Source: Saxidomus purpurata (taxonomy: Eukaryota; Mollusca; Bivalvia; Venerida; Veneridae). Taken from it: a stretch of 64,000 bases of DNA. The stretch covers positions 4,869,721-4,933,720 of the forward strand of contig JAFMSR010000016.1 of assembly GCA_022818135.1 (NCBI GenBank), read 5' to 3'. Below the pieces are notes generated by a model. That model was not told the origin of the DNA. It did not search any database and saw nothing but the letters and a program-made list of their open reading frames with translations. A program made the translations under genes and the position numbers. Positions 1 through 10,447 of the stretch are shown piece after piece (position 1 is the stretch's first letter; every line of letters begins with the position of its first letter).

Positions 1-70
1 CCATATGGTTTAAAATGAAGAATCATAAATTAGGATTATATGCTGACTGACGTGCCGGAGCTACTTTCAG

Positions 71-177
71 GTTTGGTACTTAAGGAGTAGGCATCGGAAA
101 ACAGTAAGTATATATATTGACACATCGTGATATTTAAAAGTACGTCATATCTGGATCTCTGCATAATCCTTTTGTAG
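71..177 (+). promoter_or_regulatory. Candidate 5'-UTR exon and short intron of A1
   Basis: A good 3' splice site (ctactttcag) ends at 70 and a consensus donor GTAAGT starts at 104. A pyrimidine-rich acceptor ending TTTTGTAG at 177 lies 14 nt before the A1 start codon. This suggests a 33-nt non-coding exon (71-103) followed by a 74-nt intron (104-177). The same arrangement is kept at 13571-13672 in front of A2. A3 and A5 also have acceptor-like sites just before their start codons (ending near 33649 and 45568). Transcript data are needed to prove it. Confidence 0.45.
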
Positions 178-191
178 TTATCATTGTAAAC

Positions 192-1871
192 ATGGTTAAG
201 AGCCTATATTTTTTCATTTTGTGTCATATTGTAGATGGGATCACCACCTGGAATTATTCCTATGCCGAGGAACATTGTAAACACCACGGGGGACTTATTT
301 CGTATAAAGATGTAGTAGAAAATATAAAAACTGGTGGCGATATCCTATCGCTGAATGAAAATGAATCAACCTGGATATCAGGATATATTAAATTTTCAGA
401 GTTTGTAAGCTGGCACGGATGCTTTTCTGCATCTGATACAGGGTCAAACAAATATGAATGGAATTTAACAAAGAATAGCATTTATGAATGTCTACAACAG
501 TGTAATAAAACAAACATAACTGAATTTACGGAAATTGGACTTTATAAAAGTTGGTGTTACTGTTTGTCGCATACTAGTTACCAAAAATGGACAACACTGG
601 CGGACGATCAATGTCGGTCACAGATGATGAAAAATGACTATGTTTTTGACAGTGACAATTGGAATAGCTCTCAGAACATAAATATGTATTCAATCGTCAA
701 AAAGAAAAGATTAAGTTGGTATACAATGTCATCCACGCATTTTGGGCAGTGCGTCTATGTTAGGAAAATTGACGGCGATGTACAGTATGCAACGCAACCA
801 TGCATCAGAGAAACAGATGGATTCATATGTGCGCATAGTGCTACTGGTAGATTGGATAATAACTGTTATAAGAAACACAAAGGTACGAATAGTTCCTGTA
901 TTGTTACAACATCTTTAAACTGGTTTAATTCTGTTGCTCAATGCAATACTTATTCGGGAAAACTCATCAGTCATTTTTATCCGGCAACTCCTAAATACCT
1001 ATCTGCAAATAAAACATACTGGACTGGTTTATTTCGTAGTTATGAAATAATAAGTAAACGGTTGCCACAATCCACATGTTTAGCGGTTACAAACGTCAAA
1101 AATTACTGCATTGCTCATCTCGATGATTGTTCAGCCCAGAAGATTCTGATATGTGTCGAAAATGTTTCCAGTACTGCAACCTCAACTGATCTAACAAAGT
1201 CCGAAAATAATCAGTCTGACAAAGAAATTACATCCACAATGTCGGACAACGCAGAGAAATTAAGCGAAACACAAATGACTGGAATCTTTGTCGCGGTAGG
1301 TATCGTATCTGCTGTCGCTATTTCTGCTCTTATCTTCTGGTTAGTAAGGCGAATGAAAATCAAATCGCGACAACAACAAAGTTCTAACGAAAATACAAAT
1401 AATATAGACGAGGTAGATTATGCTACTATTAATGAAAACGAAACAAAATCACCAGAAGCGTCTAAAATGCCGAAATCTTTTCATCAAAACAAAACTACAG
1501 AACAGTCCCAGCTAGTATCTGGACATGAAAATAATCTAGACGATTGTGAATATGACAGAGTGAATTTGAAAGTTCCCGGTAACTCTGATAAACAATGCAG
1601 CGTTAATCTCACCGGACAGACAGCAGACATGCATGTTTACGGACATCATCCTGGTGGTGTGGATGATGTAACTGGTGACTATGATCATCTTGGAGCTCTG
1701 AACGCTCAGCAAAAAGCAAAGCCACAAGATGGTGTGTACAGTACAGTGGCAGACGAGACTGATACATACAATGTATTAAAAGCAGAAAATGTCGCTAATC
1801 TAGATGAATCCAGAGATAACAAACAGCAGAAAAAAGAAGCTAACAATTTGTATGACAAGTTAAAGGAGTAG
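192..1871 (+). CDS. A1: type I membrane receptor, split CTLD/WSC ectodomain, multi-tyrosine tail
   Basis: 559 aa, one coding exon. Seen: a hydrophobic N-terminus (about 1-18, signal peptide); a CTLD-like start (W20, C29, GGLIS, WISGY at 61-65); a WSC-like block (about 74-168: GCF, CLQQC, GLYKSWCYC, LADDQC, NMYSI); a CTLD-like ending (about 172-214: FGQCVYV...FICAH); a second CTLD-like domain (about 225-325: WFNSVAQC, YWTGLFRS, DDCSAQKILICVE); many N-glycosylation sequons; a Ser/Thr-rich stalk; a membrane helix (about 364-386) followed by RRMKIKSR; and a 170-residue cytoplasmic tail. The tail has YxxPhi motifs at Y410 (VDYATI, fits the ITIM consensus), Y454, Y497, Y516, Y526 and Y554. Y516 and Y526 are spaced like an ITAM (YSTV, six residues, YNVL). 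Inferred role: a cell-surface recognition receptor signalling through SH2 proteins. The ATG lies just after a splice acceptor. This is the reference intact copy; no orthologue name is claimed. Confidence 0.8.
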   Translation: MVKSLYFFILCHIVDGITTWNYSYAEEHCKHHGGLISYKDVVENIKTGGDILSLNENESTWISGYIKFSEFVSWHGCFSASDTGSNKYEWNLTKNSIYECLQQCNKTNITEFTEIGLYKSWCYCLSHTSYQKWTTLADDQCRSQMMKNDYVFDSDNWNSSQNINMYSIVKKKRLSWYTMSSTHFGQCVYVRKIDGDVQYATQPCIRETDGFICAHSATGRLDNNCYKKHKGTNSSCIVTTSLNWFNSVAQCNTYSGKLISHFYPATPKYLSANKTYWTGLFRSYEIISKRLPQSTCLAVTNVKNYCIAHLDDCSAQKILICVENVSSTATSTDLTKSENNQSDKEITSTMSDNAEKLSETQMTGIFVAVGIVSAVAISALIFWLVRRMKIKSRQQQSSNENTNNIDEVDYATINENETKSPEASKMPKSFHQNKTTEQSQLVSGHENNLDDCEYDRVNLKVPGNSDKQCSVNLTGQTADMHVYGHHPGGVDDVTGDYDHLGALNAQQKAKPQDGVYSTVADETDTYNVLKAENVANLDESRDNKQQKKEANNLYDKLKE

Positions 1872-4800
1872 CAGAAAGACAGTAGCTATATTTTTATCAA
1901 GAACTTTTCTCACTTTAATAAGGACTATTTGACGAAAATAACAGATGTTTAGTCGCTGTAATGTCAAAGTTAATCGGAAAATCTGTGCACGTTTTTTTTT
2001 TTCGGTCGTTTAGTTAGGCATATGAGGATTTCATTTGTTTTTTTAGATGATTTTTACCGACTATTTAAACATATGATGGTAGGGGATGAGAGAACGGCCG
2101 TGATATACAAAAATCTAATCCTCTTTCGAAACGGGTGCAAAATCGTATTTTATTCAGAAACAGAAAAGACGTATTAAAAGGGACGGAGATGGTAACTCAG
2201 TTATCACTTTAAAGTCCCAGGATCTGATATCGTAAAATTAATTTACTGATACGATAATAATAGAACCATGTTCTATTCACTCTAAAACAATGTTGACATA
2301 ATTATGCCTTTCTTTCGTCATGAGAAATAGTTGCCAGACAACCTTTCTTATATTTTGCAATACCATTGCGCTCAATTCTAACATGTACTTTTCGATTCAA
2401 AGAGCACATTTATGAATGTTTTGGAACAAATAAAGGTCATTTACGCTGGTAAGACGTCTTTCTGTGTAAAATAAGAGCTACTTGTAAATGTGATCCTGGG
2501 ACTTTAAAGTGAAACTGAGACAAGGAAAAAGCAATGACAACACTTAAATTAGCAGCCACTAGTGTTAGTATGATTTTATAGTTATAATATTAATTATACA
2601 TTATTGAAATAATGGCAAATATTCGGAAAAGGAAGGAAGACATGCAATTTGCTGGTAGTGAAACACTTGAAGGACCTTGAATGATTATATACAATCTGTT
2701 CCAAACGATTTTTTCAATATTAATTATTTATATAATTTTACTTTGAAATTTGAATGTAGGTCTCAGCAATTAGACTTTGTTAAAGTACTTTGTTGTGCTT
2801 TCCCCCTCACCATTTTTCAAAGCCACTATTTAACTACAGTCACATTTTAATTGTAAATGTATGCAACTTCCGGACGTACTTAACAAAACATCTTCATTTT
2901 AACCTCGCTTACTGAAGTATTCCAACGCCTATAGTCATCTATTAGTAAGTAGGATGGTTGATAGTCCATGAGAAAGTTTAAAACATGTAAAACACTCTAA
3001 TATGAAAGCAACCCTCCTCGGCGAGTGTCCGTTGCTTCTTAAACGGTCATACAGATATATTCCATTTTTATTCTTACTTATTTTTAAGCGAAATTGCAAA
3101 AACGTAATGATAACATATATAGGGTTTAATCATACTTATATTATTCGTTTTATTACATTTAACACGTGTTATTCCAGTCATTACATGTTTATATTTGCAA
3201 TATATATTACAGTTGGTACATTTTATAATCTAACGTTTTTGTTGAAATACCTAGGTGAATACTAGGAATGCTGTATGCAATGTTCTGAACAAATTAGCCT
3301 GTATGTTATGTTTATTTATATTGATTCTTTGTCAAGCTACATACAATTATAAATAAACAGTTTTCATGCAATCTTTCTGTACATATATTTCATTTACATT
3401 TTTCTTAGTTTACGAGCACCTGCTAAAATGTGCATGCGATCCTTAACTAAAATCATATATTGCTGTTAAGATGAAAGAGACACACCCTGGACTGGCATCA
3501 GTCGTTAGAGTCACTTCTATCAACTCTTCTTTATGCCGTCACTATTTTCATAGACATTTTTATGACATCTCCTTTTTTAAAACAAAAAATAACTATACGC
3601 AATACTTCCATTAAAGGAATTATCAGCGATGTTCATCGTTTAAGCTTATAAATGCTGTATTATCAAAAAAAAATGTGTTCCTGTGCCATTAATATAAACC
3701 TTTATTTATTGTTTTATGTTTTAAATATGCAGTTTCTATATACAAGAGTAAGTTATTTCATGTACATTTCTCCATTTTTAATCATTTTTATAAAATAAAT
3801 GCTAGTTTTAAGGTATGCCTTTTTAATTGATTATATGTATTTTGTCAGTGATTTTGATAATGTTATTGATTTTATTGAACCGGGGCAATAGGTTTGCTTA
3901 TTCCGGTAATGTGGACCCGATAACAACTTTTACATTGAAATATAGAAATGCAATTAAACGTTAAATCGAAAGTGGAGTATCTATTTTTGACTTGGATTGT
4001 CAAAAATAAACTACTTTATTTAGCAGAAATAAAACAGTGATAACAGTGTTTATATTCATTTAGCTGTATTATTTTTCTTAACATTCGGATGGTCACTTAG
4101 AAAGGTAATATCACACCAGGTGCAAGATCCCAAAGGGTATGGTATCATGATATTAAGAGATTGATATTCTTTAGCACAGAAATTAAGTATCTGCTAACAG
4201 GAAAGTTATAAAATGACATACATGTAATGAGGAAGACTTCCGAATCATATTTAATACATATAAATATACTTAAATCTCTTACATTTATATCTATTATAAC
4301 AAGAACGTTATATGATTAAATGTTTTAATTCGATGTGACAACAAGGAAGATTTAAGGATTTCTTTAGAAGATAAACAATTGCCATCACTGACACTTGAAT
4401 TTCATATATATAAAGAGAGTTTTAGTTTTAAATATACGCTAACTTATTGTTTAAAGTAACATGTAAGTTGATGTCAAGTATATAATTACCATATATAGTG
4501 CGTTGCATGAATTATTTTTACTGTTACAGCTCGCATGTTGTTTTAAATTGTTTTAGGTGTAATTTTATAATTTATTGTATATTTCTTATAGGAAAGCACG
4601 TTTATATATTATTGTATATTATTTGTAAACCATTTTGCGGTGTTTCGTGATAAAACTACATGTGTATTTAAACGCAATAAACCAAGTCTGCTTTGAATAT
4701 GCGTGTTAGTCGATATTCTTACCTCCACAACGGGATTCATTGATGTTCCACTTATACTGAAACACAGATAACTTGTCCAGAAGATATTCTGCAACATTAA

Positions 4801-4900
4801 CTGGTTTTATATTTGTATCATAAAAAAATGCGAGTAACGAATTTTACAATCGCCTCCAGTCAAGAGTCGAATATCCAATGAGAATGCACCGTTTGTTTCC
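1872..4900. other. A1-to-B1 spacer, no gene seen
   Basis: AT-rich DNA conserved in all four spacers of the window. It contains a direct repeat of an 'aaagtcccaggatc' / 'gatcctgggactttaaag' inverted pair (about 2210 and 2492), the conserved small hairpin at 3004-3045, and a block at about 3475-3560 (gagacacaccctggactggc) also found near 16494 and 49310. The 87-codon open frame at 3002-3265 is not kept open in the other copies and is not called. Confidence 0.6.
3004..3045 (+). other. Conserved nested hairpin in the A-B spacer
   Basis: AAGCAAC ... GTTGCTT arms enclose CTCGGCGAG, itself a 4-bp palindrome around one base. The hairpin is present near 16028, 36055 and 48533 in the other units, with mostly loop changes. 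In unit 3 the outer arm is altered (aaacaac). It could be a remnant of a small RNA-like structure or just duplicated DNA. Confidence 0.35.
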
Positions 4901-4904
4901 TTTT

Positions 4905-5060
4905 ATCCACACAGCCGGTTGGTGTGGGGATGCACAGAGCGTCGGGTTCTTAAGCCCATTTGTCGCGGGTTCAAATCCGGTCATCGGAATTTGACTTGTA
5001 CCCTCTATAGCCGCCTTTGTTCTGCACGAGTACAAACACCAGGAACCACTCATCGAAAGG
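4905..5060 (+). repeat. tRNA-derived SINE-like remnant
   Basis: A B-box-like GGTTCAAATCC occurs in 'cgcgggttcaaatccgg', with an upstream tRNA-like head (gttggtgtggggatgcacagag). Copies are at about 18585-18720, 37975-38100 and 50990-51480 (the last interrupted by a palindrome). On the minus strand it yields the spurious peptide motif GFEPAT often produced by tRNA-like sequence. It is not a functional tRNA: no acceptor stem pairing is evident. Confidence 0.5.
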
Positions 5061-5065
5061 ATTTC

Positions 5066-5215
5066 ATACAATAAACTCCAAATACAACGACTCCAGATAT
5101 AAAAACTAAATTTCTGGGTCCAACTTTTTCCCTTTCTTTATCTAATATGTAACTGCTATATATGTAGATATAACAAATACCTGATACAAAGAACAAATTT
5201 CAGTACCCATTACTG
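5066..5215. repeat. Diverged MITE related to 63350-63536
   Basis: 'caataaactccaaatacaac...gatataaca...gatacaaagaacaaattt' parallels the TA-flanked element at the end of the window (cagtaaactc, ctccggat, ggatataac, ggatataaggaac). Equivalent diverged copies sit at about 18740-18875, 38120-38260 and 51490-51640. The copy predates the duplication. Confidence 0.4.
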
Positions 5216-5368
5216 ATTAACCTCAACTGCCATAATTATACATATTTTAGAATAAAGTGTATTACATGTAAAACAATCACTTCTTTTACATTTGTAAGCT
5301 GCTATTTTTGAAGCATCCCATTGGTTTGACTCAGTTGATATACTGTAGTACATCTGTCTAAATAAAGT

Positions 5369-5465
5369 TTGGACCCCCATAAAATCATTTTTAAAAACAC
5401 CCCGAACTCACCATCAAGCATATGTACGGGGGATTTTTAAATGTCTTTTTATGGGGGTCCAAATT
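5369..5465. repeat. Hairpin (inverted repeat) upstream of B1
   Basis: Arms TTTGGACCCCCATAAAA and TTTTATGGGGGTCCAAA flank an AT-rich imperfect inner stem and a short loop, about 95 bp in total. The hairpin recurs at about 19042-19133 and 52008-52102, each 400-450 bp before a B gene. The outer arms are conserved while the loop varies, as expected of a small foldback element or a structured element under some constraint. Confidence 0.6.
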
Positions 5466-5833
5466 TAATGTGTGCTTCCTATCCCTGTCGCGTCTTTATT
5501 ACAAATTTAAATTTCTAATCGTTGGGTAACTGTATTAATCACAATAAACGAACGAACCACAAACAGTTTTTGAAACATGTGTACTTTATATTATAGAATG
5601 ATTAACTGATTAACTTTAGCCTTAAAACATTATCAGATTAAACCTGTTTTAAACGATATTCTATCATTAAGTTGAAACAAATGTCTATTTATCAAGCTTT
5701 GGTAAGCATTGTATTGTACGGTATTGCCGATTCGTATTGATACATGTATATCGATAACTTGATATTGATAACGTATTTAAACGAACAGCCATTACATGAT
5801 ACTTTAAACAAAAATAAGAAATTCAGCTCTATA

Positions 5834-5912
5834 TGCCTTCAAAGTTAGATGAAATTAATCGGTGTGAAGTTGTGTGCCTTCAAAATTAGGTAAAATGAAT
5901 CGGTGTGAAGAC
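5834..5912 (+). repeat. Tandem duplication of the B1 start-codon region
   Basis: 'tgccttcaaagttagatgaaattaatcggtgtgaag' (from 5834) is repeated almost exactly from 5876. The second copy holds the ATG used by B1. In B1 an extra TG between copies puts the upstream ATG (5833) out of frame, giving an 18-codon upstream ORF that ends at 5889. In B2 the copies are in frame, and in B3 the first copy lacks a usable ATG (GTG instead). Confidence 0.7.
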
Positions 5913-7382
5913 CATAAGTTGGAATTAGAAAGTTACTGTCAAGTTCACGGTGTACTGTGTTGTAGAGATTGTGTATCCTCTATACATGAAACATGCGAAC
6001 ATATTATACCCTTGGGTGAAGCAGTCGCAGGGAGTAACGTCGAGGCTGAGGTTAAAGAAACAGTCAAGGTGCTAGAAAATTTGGTGACAAAGTTTGAAGC
6101 TACGAGAAATGGCGAAAGGGGGTCGCTTAGATCAGTCGACACTCAAGGAAAAGAATTGGAGAAAAGGGTGAAAAGGTTTCGTCAAAGTGTTGACAAGATG
6201 CTTGATAAACTTGAGTTGTCGATGGTAATGAAGAAGGATGAATTAAGCGGTGAAGAAGTGAAAGTAATTAAACAAAGATTAGGAGTATGCGAAACAGCCA
6301 TTGAAAATTTGAAAGACGGGTTACAGAAAATGAAAACCATCCAAAGAGGTAAAAATGAGCAGAAGTCTTTCATAGCTGTAAACACAGTAAAAGTACTTAG
6401 AACCAGGTATGAAGAAATTCTTGACGAAATTATCGACGGTAAAGGTGAATTCACTTTGAAGTTTTTGCCAAATAATGATCTCGTGCAGGCGCTCGACAGT
6501 TTAGGTTCAATTAATGTTAAATCAACAATTCGCCCAGCTGAGATTTCGAAAGAAAACGGAGAATTACAACCCAAACTGGCAAAGGTTGCGGAAATCAACG
6601 TTCGTGCAGCCTCTGATGCTTCCGTATGCACGATATCTGGATGTATTTCTTTTTCTGAAGACAGACTTATTCTTGCAGATGAAACAAACAGTAGCATCAA
6701 AGTAGTTGGCCCTGAAAATACTGTTATTTCTTCTATCAAGCTGGCTTATTCTCCCTGGGACTTAGTTGCACTGTCCGAACCAGACGTCGCCGTCAGATGC
6801 AGCTTCTCCGAAACAGTTGAGGCGAACAATAAAATCTATATCCTCTCTGTTACAGAAGAAATCCAAGAAAAACGATGTATTGCAATTGGAGGGCGACCAA
6901 GAGCTATTGCCTATAATAGCCCTCATTTGTATGTTGCCGTCTCGAAAGATGAGGAGATAGTCATTTTAGTCGTTCAGGAAACTGACGGAAAGGTTGTGAA
7001 AACAGTTAAACCTAAGAAGAACATTTTGAAGGAGCCCCAATACATCTGTCTTGATTCGAACAAAGAGATAATTTTCGTGTCTGATTTTTACAAGGGTATT
7101 TCTGCCCTTTCTTACCAAGGTACTGTTGTTTTTGAGCGCGTTAACGGAAAAACGACAGAATACGGCGGAATAACGGTCGATGACAACGGTGTGGTGTTCG
7201 TGTGTGCCGGTAAGCCGTATGGGATTTACAAGGTGTCTGCAGACGGAAGCGGACTAACGCCTTTCGTGACATGGGAGGCAGAAGATATCGATCCCCAGGC
7301 TTTAACCTTCCGAAACAGTAACAAAACATTCATTGTCACAACGTGTAACTCTGATAAGGCATTTGTGTATGCATATATTTGA
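5895..7382 (+). CDS. B1: B-box / coiled-coil / beta-propeller TRIM-like protein (no RING)
   Basis: 495 aa from ATG 5895, single exon. Residues 4-36 carry a full B-box type 2 zinc ligand set: C4, H7, C15, H18, C23, C26, H31, C34. Residues about 45-190 are charged and helical with heptad character (ENLVTKFEATRN..., KELEKRVKRFRQ), so a coiled coil. From about 235 to the end there are repeated beta-rich blocks (DRLILADETNSSIKV, PQYICLDSNKEIIFVSDF, GGITVDDNGVVFVCAG) like an NHL-type or six-bladed propeller. No RING lies upstream, so autonomous ubiquitin-ligase activity is not expected. Members of this family are cytoplasmic scaffolds, and many bivalve expansions are suspected to be immune. Starts further upstream would need GTG; ATG 5895 is preferred. 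Intact. Confidence 0.85.
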   Translation: MNRCEDHKLELESYCQVHGVLCCRDCVSSIHETCEHIIPLGEAVAGSNVEAEVKETVKVLENLVTKFEATRNGERGSLRSVDTQGKELEKRVKRFRQSVDKMLDKLELSMVMKKDELSGEEVKVIKQRLGVCETAIENLKDGLQKMKTIQRGKNEQKSFIAVNTVKVLRTRYEEILDEIIDGKGEFTLKFLPNNDLVQALDSLGSINVKSTIRPAEISKENGELQPKLAKVAEINVRAASDASVCTISGCISFSEDRLILADETNSSIKVVGPENTVISSIKLAYSPWDLVALSEPDVAVRCSFSETVEANNKIYILSVTEEIQEKRCIAIGGRPRAIAYNSPHLYVAVSKDEEIVILVVQETDGKVVKTVKPKKNILKEPQYICLDSNKEIIFVSDFYKGISALSYQGTVVFERVNGKTTEYGGITVDDNGVVFVCAGKPYGIYKVSADGSGLTPFVTWEAEDIDPQALTFRNSNKTFIVTTCNSDKAFVYAYI

Positions 7383-8462
7383 CATTTGTTTGTGGTTGCT
7401 GCGCTGGATGGTGCTTGGGACAATTTTTACATAATTTACATGTATAAATCAATACAGCGTTACCAAGAAAGGAAGCGTGTCGTCCTAAAAGCATGTTTCC
7501 TCACAGGCTTCAAGTAAGGTGTGAAGGATTTTATTACGAATACATTATTTACGCAATACATGCAGTTACGTTTTGATCTGAACCGCGTGCTCATTACAGA
7601 AACTGTTAGTCTGGCACACCCTGTGCCAGACAACTCTCGTGAATTACTTGTGGCAGGTTTCTGTCACGAGGCATTTGGTTCAGTCTCCTAGAGAATCTGT
7701 TTTGCGGGAACTAGGCGGAGTCTCGTTAACGCCAAAACAGTTACCCTCGTTGACGAATATTTCGATCTGAACCGCGTGCTCACAACAGAAACTATTTTTC
7801 TTATAATCCAAGAGTTAGCAAGGGAGAGATACCGATAAGACAGGAAGCATGTTTTGCGCATTATGCCATCTTGTATGGCAGGTTATAAAAGAACGCTGTC
7901 TCTACGTAGCAATAAAACCTTTGTTCAAAAGTTGAAAACGGGATATGATAGAAAATTAATAGTGAATATTGTTTTTGTGTTTTTACATTTCACACAAGAG
8001 ATCTAGGTGTACTTCTCAAGAAAGTCTAATACAATGTTCTCTTCTTTATTTCTTTTTGATTACGAAATATTACATGTACAGTTTAACAATATACATCAAT
8101 ATAAAAAATCTTTTAAAATATGGCACAGAACATCACAAGAAAAAATATCGATGAAATCAGAAATATTGTAAAATGTACAACAAAACAATAAAAAAGGATC
8201 AAACATTTGCTATAAACATTGCAAGTAAGCGAAAGTTTACACAAAAGTGAGGTATAACACACTATACAGAACTGGACATTGACAGAAACATAAATAGAAT
8301 ATAGCATATTACGTACATGATCAATAAAAATGTGTTTTCATCGCATGAAACTAGTAAATGTTTTTATCTGCAAATGAACATTACTACATTACTAATTTTT
8401 GTAACATAAAGCACATATGAGTTATACTTTTCATTTCGAAAATTCACAAGTAACCGGAAGCA
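7383..8462. other. B1 downstream region
   Basis: No gene seen. A perfect 10-bp-arm inverted repeat (GTCTGGCACA ... TGTGCCAGAC) is at 7609-7631; it is intact near 21253 but degraded near 54237. 'gatctgaaccgcgtgctca' occurs twice, at about 7575 and 7766. An AATAAA at 7911 (also about 21559, lost near 54519) is a plausible polyadenylation signal about 530 nt after the stop. Confidence 0.45.
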
Positions 8463-8763
8463 TTGTGACACCGGATACAGCAGCTCCATTCAAATACAGC
8501 TCCTTATTAGTCTATGATAAATTCCGTGCCGCGTATTTATATAAACGAATGATATACATGTATCTTATAAACACGTCTTTGCTGTATCGGGTCACTGGGG
8601 CGCTCTATTCTAAAAACAGGTACAAAAACCCCTAATACAGCTCCCATTTGATAAGGGGAGCTGTATTCGGCAATAGAGCCCTCGGGAGCTGTATTCGTTA
8701 ATACGCACCGAATAAAGCTCTCCCGGGGAGCTGTATTCGAACGAGCTGTATCCGGTTTACAAA
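8463..8763. mobile_element. Foldback/MITE with 'gagctgtattcg' internal repeats, copy 1
   Basis: Ends are TTGTGACACCGGATACAGC and its inverted counterpart (..CTGTATCCGG..TTACAA), flanked by GCA on both sides as a possible 3-bp target duplication. Inside, 'gagctgtattcg' and its complement recur several times. Copies at 26174-26479 and 55082-55384 hold the same position between B and C, so insertion preceded the duplications. No coding capacity. Confidence 0.65.
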
Positions 8764-9573
8764 GCATGATTATGTAGATATAGAATCTCCTAAGAGTAAA
8801 TAGACAAATAAAAATAAAACCACTATCATGCAGACTGTCCGTGTTGCTGGATGCTTATTTGATACTTTTGCCATCAACGTTTCCAGTATATCTAAAGAGT
8901 CTATGTTTTGCTTGCTACTTAGATATTATTTGAATTTTTAAAGTTTCAATGCTCAGACAAAAGTACTGAACTTGACACAAAATAAGACGTGAGTGCAATA
9001 CTCTCGATTTACTCTCAACATATTCAACGAATTTCTAACAAATAGCTTCAGTGTTTGTGCAAAATCCTTCGCCACGAGCGAAATTCGAAATCAGTACATC
9101 TAGTTTCTTTAAACAAATACTCTTCCATGTCGCCGTAAAAGCTCTCTTAATGACAAGGAAGTATAAAATCTAGGTTATATTTATTACGATGCTTGTAGGC
9201 GACAACGACATAAAGGAGGAAAATCTTCAAGATTCAATGTAGGCACTTCTAATATTTTTCCTTACATTTATCCTCATCACGATAAAGGAAAATAAAACAG
9301 TCATACATATATGTACTTGATTATTTTCCTTGTCATAGAAACTGCGCAGTATGCACTTAAAAACACTTCAGTAATGAAAAATATATATTTAACTCTAACA
9401 CTAACAAAATGTGATCTATTTTTAGAAAAAGAAATTATGACTTGATATGGTTTAGTACAGATTAGATCAAAAGACTCTGATACTTCAAAAGAAAACGGGC
9501 GTTTTCGCTGTTTACGTGTTCAGATAGCAAATCAATTCTGAATTAAGGCCGTAGTTTACTCGTGGGTCTATCA
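8764..9573. other. Spacer between foldback element and the 3' end of C1
   Basis: No gene seen on either strand. A minus-strand AATAAA (ttatatttattacg, about 9176-9187) lies about 390 bp beyond the C1 stop and may be its polyadenylation signal. The same spacer in unit 2 received the 3.95-kb insertion at 26993. Confidence 0.4.
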
Positions 9574-9689
9574 CTATTTACTCTTCCTCTTGCAGCATAC
9601 CCATATGACGACCAGGATCAGTATAACCAGTACCCCAGCACCTACCGATACCCCTATCACAATAGTCTTTGTATCACTGTCCGCCTTAA
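9574..9689 (-). CDS. C1 exon 5: transmembrane and tail exon
   Basis: Acceptor TTTTCAG just before 9689, then codons giving KADSDTKTIVIGVSVG followed by a 20-residue hydrophobic segment (VLVILILVVIWV), CCKRKSK and a TAG at 9574-9576. The exon begins in phase 1, matching the phase-1 donor of exon 4 (GTAAGT). Sequence agrees with C3 exon 5. It supplies the single membrane anchor and a very short basic cytoplasmic tail. Confidence 0.75.
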
Positions 9690-9746
9690 CTGAAAACATA
9701 AAAGCAATGAGTACAAGTTCGGAATGTCACTTGGGCCTTTTAAGAA

Positions 9747-9955
9747 AGAGGCCAAGTGGTGTTCTAAATGACATACTGAACTGACCACTGGGACTTCTTA
9801 TTGATTGAGAGTTATAGGTTCGAGCCCTGCTACCCTTCGTGTCTCTAATTGTGAGAAAGTTGGCAATTTCTTGTGAAGGCTAGTCCTTCCCAGGAACGAT
9901 GGTTAGAGAAACTGCCGCGAGTGTTGAAACATGCAAACAAACCGTACAGGGGAGA
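9747..9955 (+). repeat. SINE with tRNA-like head in C1 intron 4
   Basis: A-box-like 'gaggccaagtggtg' and B-box-like GGTTCGAGCCC precede a body (gtgagaaagttggca, ttcccaggaacgatggttag). The same body occurs at 31388-31590 and 56368-56576, and a related family is at 35166-35400 and 47279-47510. It is tRNA-derived and not a functional tRNA. Confidence 0.6.
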
Positions 9956-10072
9956 CAAATTTTACTAATCTATCACATTTTGAAGCATATTATTATCCCT
10001 TATGAAGATTTCTTCTATGGTAATAAAATTTATTTCAATGTATGAACTGATTTTAAAAGGTCTCAAACTTAC

Positions 10073-10447
10073 TGCGTTCTTTACACTTAGGGCCCTCATA
10101 CTCATCCACGCACCCATTAATGCAATCGCCTGTCAAATAATTACATTTCCGGTCAGCGCAGGTCGTGCTGCATTCGGTAGTACAGTTGCTATCCCAGTAT
10201 GTGCCGTTTACACATCCATGTAAACAAAAGCCAGTAGTTTCGTTACAAATCCTTGAATCTAGGTCCGTAGGTCTGTGGCAAGTGGCACTGCACTGGTCCT
10301 GGCAGGTGCTATTCCAGTAATGCGGGGTACAGCCCTGTACGCAATAGCCATCCTGGCTACATTCCCGGTCGATGCATCCGGAGCTGCATGAGTCCATACA
10401 TTTTGGTCCGGTAAGTACCGAAAGTGTACAGGCGTTAGCACAGGAAC
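10073..10447 (-). CDS. C1 exon 4: three EGF-like repeats
   Basis: The 375-nt exon starts in phase 1 after 'tatgctag' and ends at donor GTAAGT (phase 1). It encodes cysteine-rich repeats (CMDSCSSGCI, CSQDGYCVQGC, CQDQCSATCH, CNETTGFCLHGC, CTTECSTTCADRKC, CINGCVDEYEGPKC) typical of MEGF/scavenger-receptor EGF-like extracellular regions. Essentially identical to C3 exon 4. Confidence 0.75.

Noticed and set aside
3002..3265. 87-aa open frame in the A-B spacer
   Set aside because: Unit 2 copy has indels that break it; hydrophobic AT-rich translation without a domain.
4844..5071. Minus-strand frames with GFEPAT motif (also 18574-18960)
   Set aside because: Reverse translation of a tRNA-like SINE; not kept open between copies.
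6182..6739. Long antisense frames within B genes (also 19918-20388, 52801-53358)
   Set aside because: Shadows of the B coding sequence; their conservation follows the sense frame.
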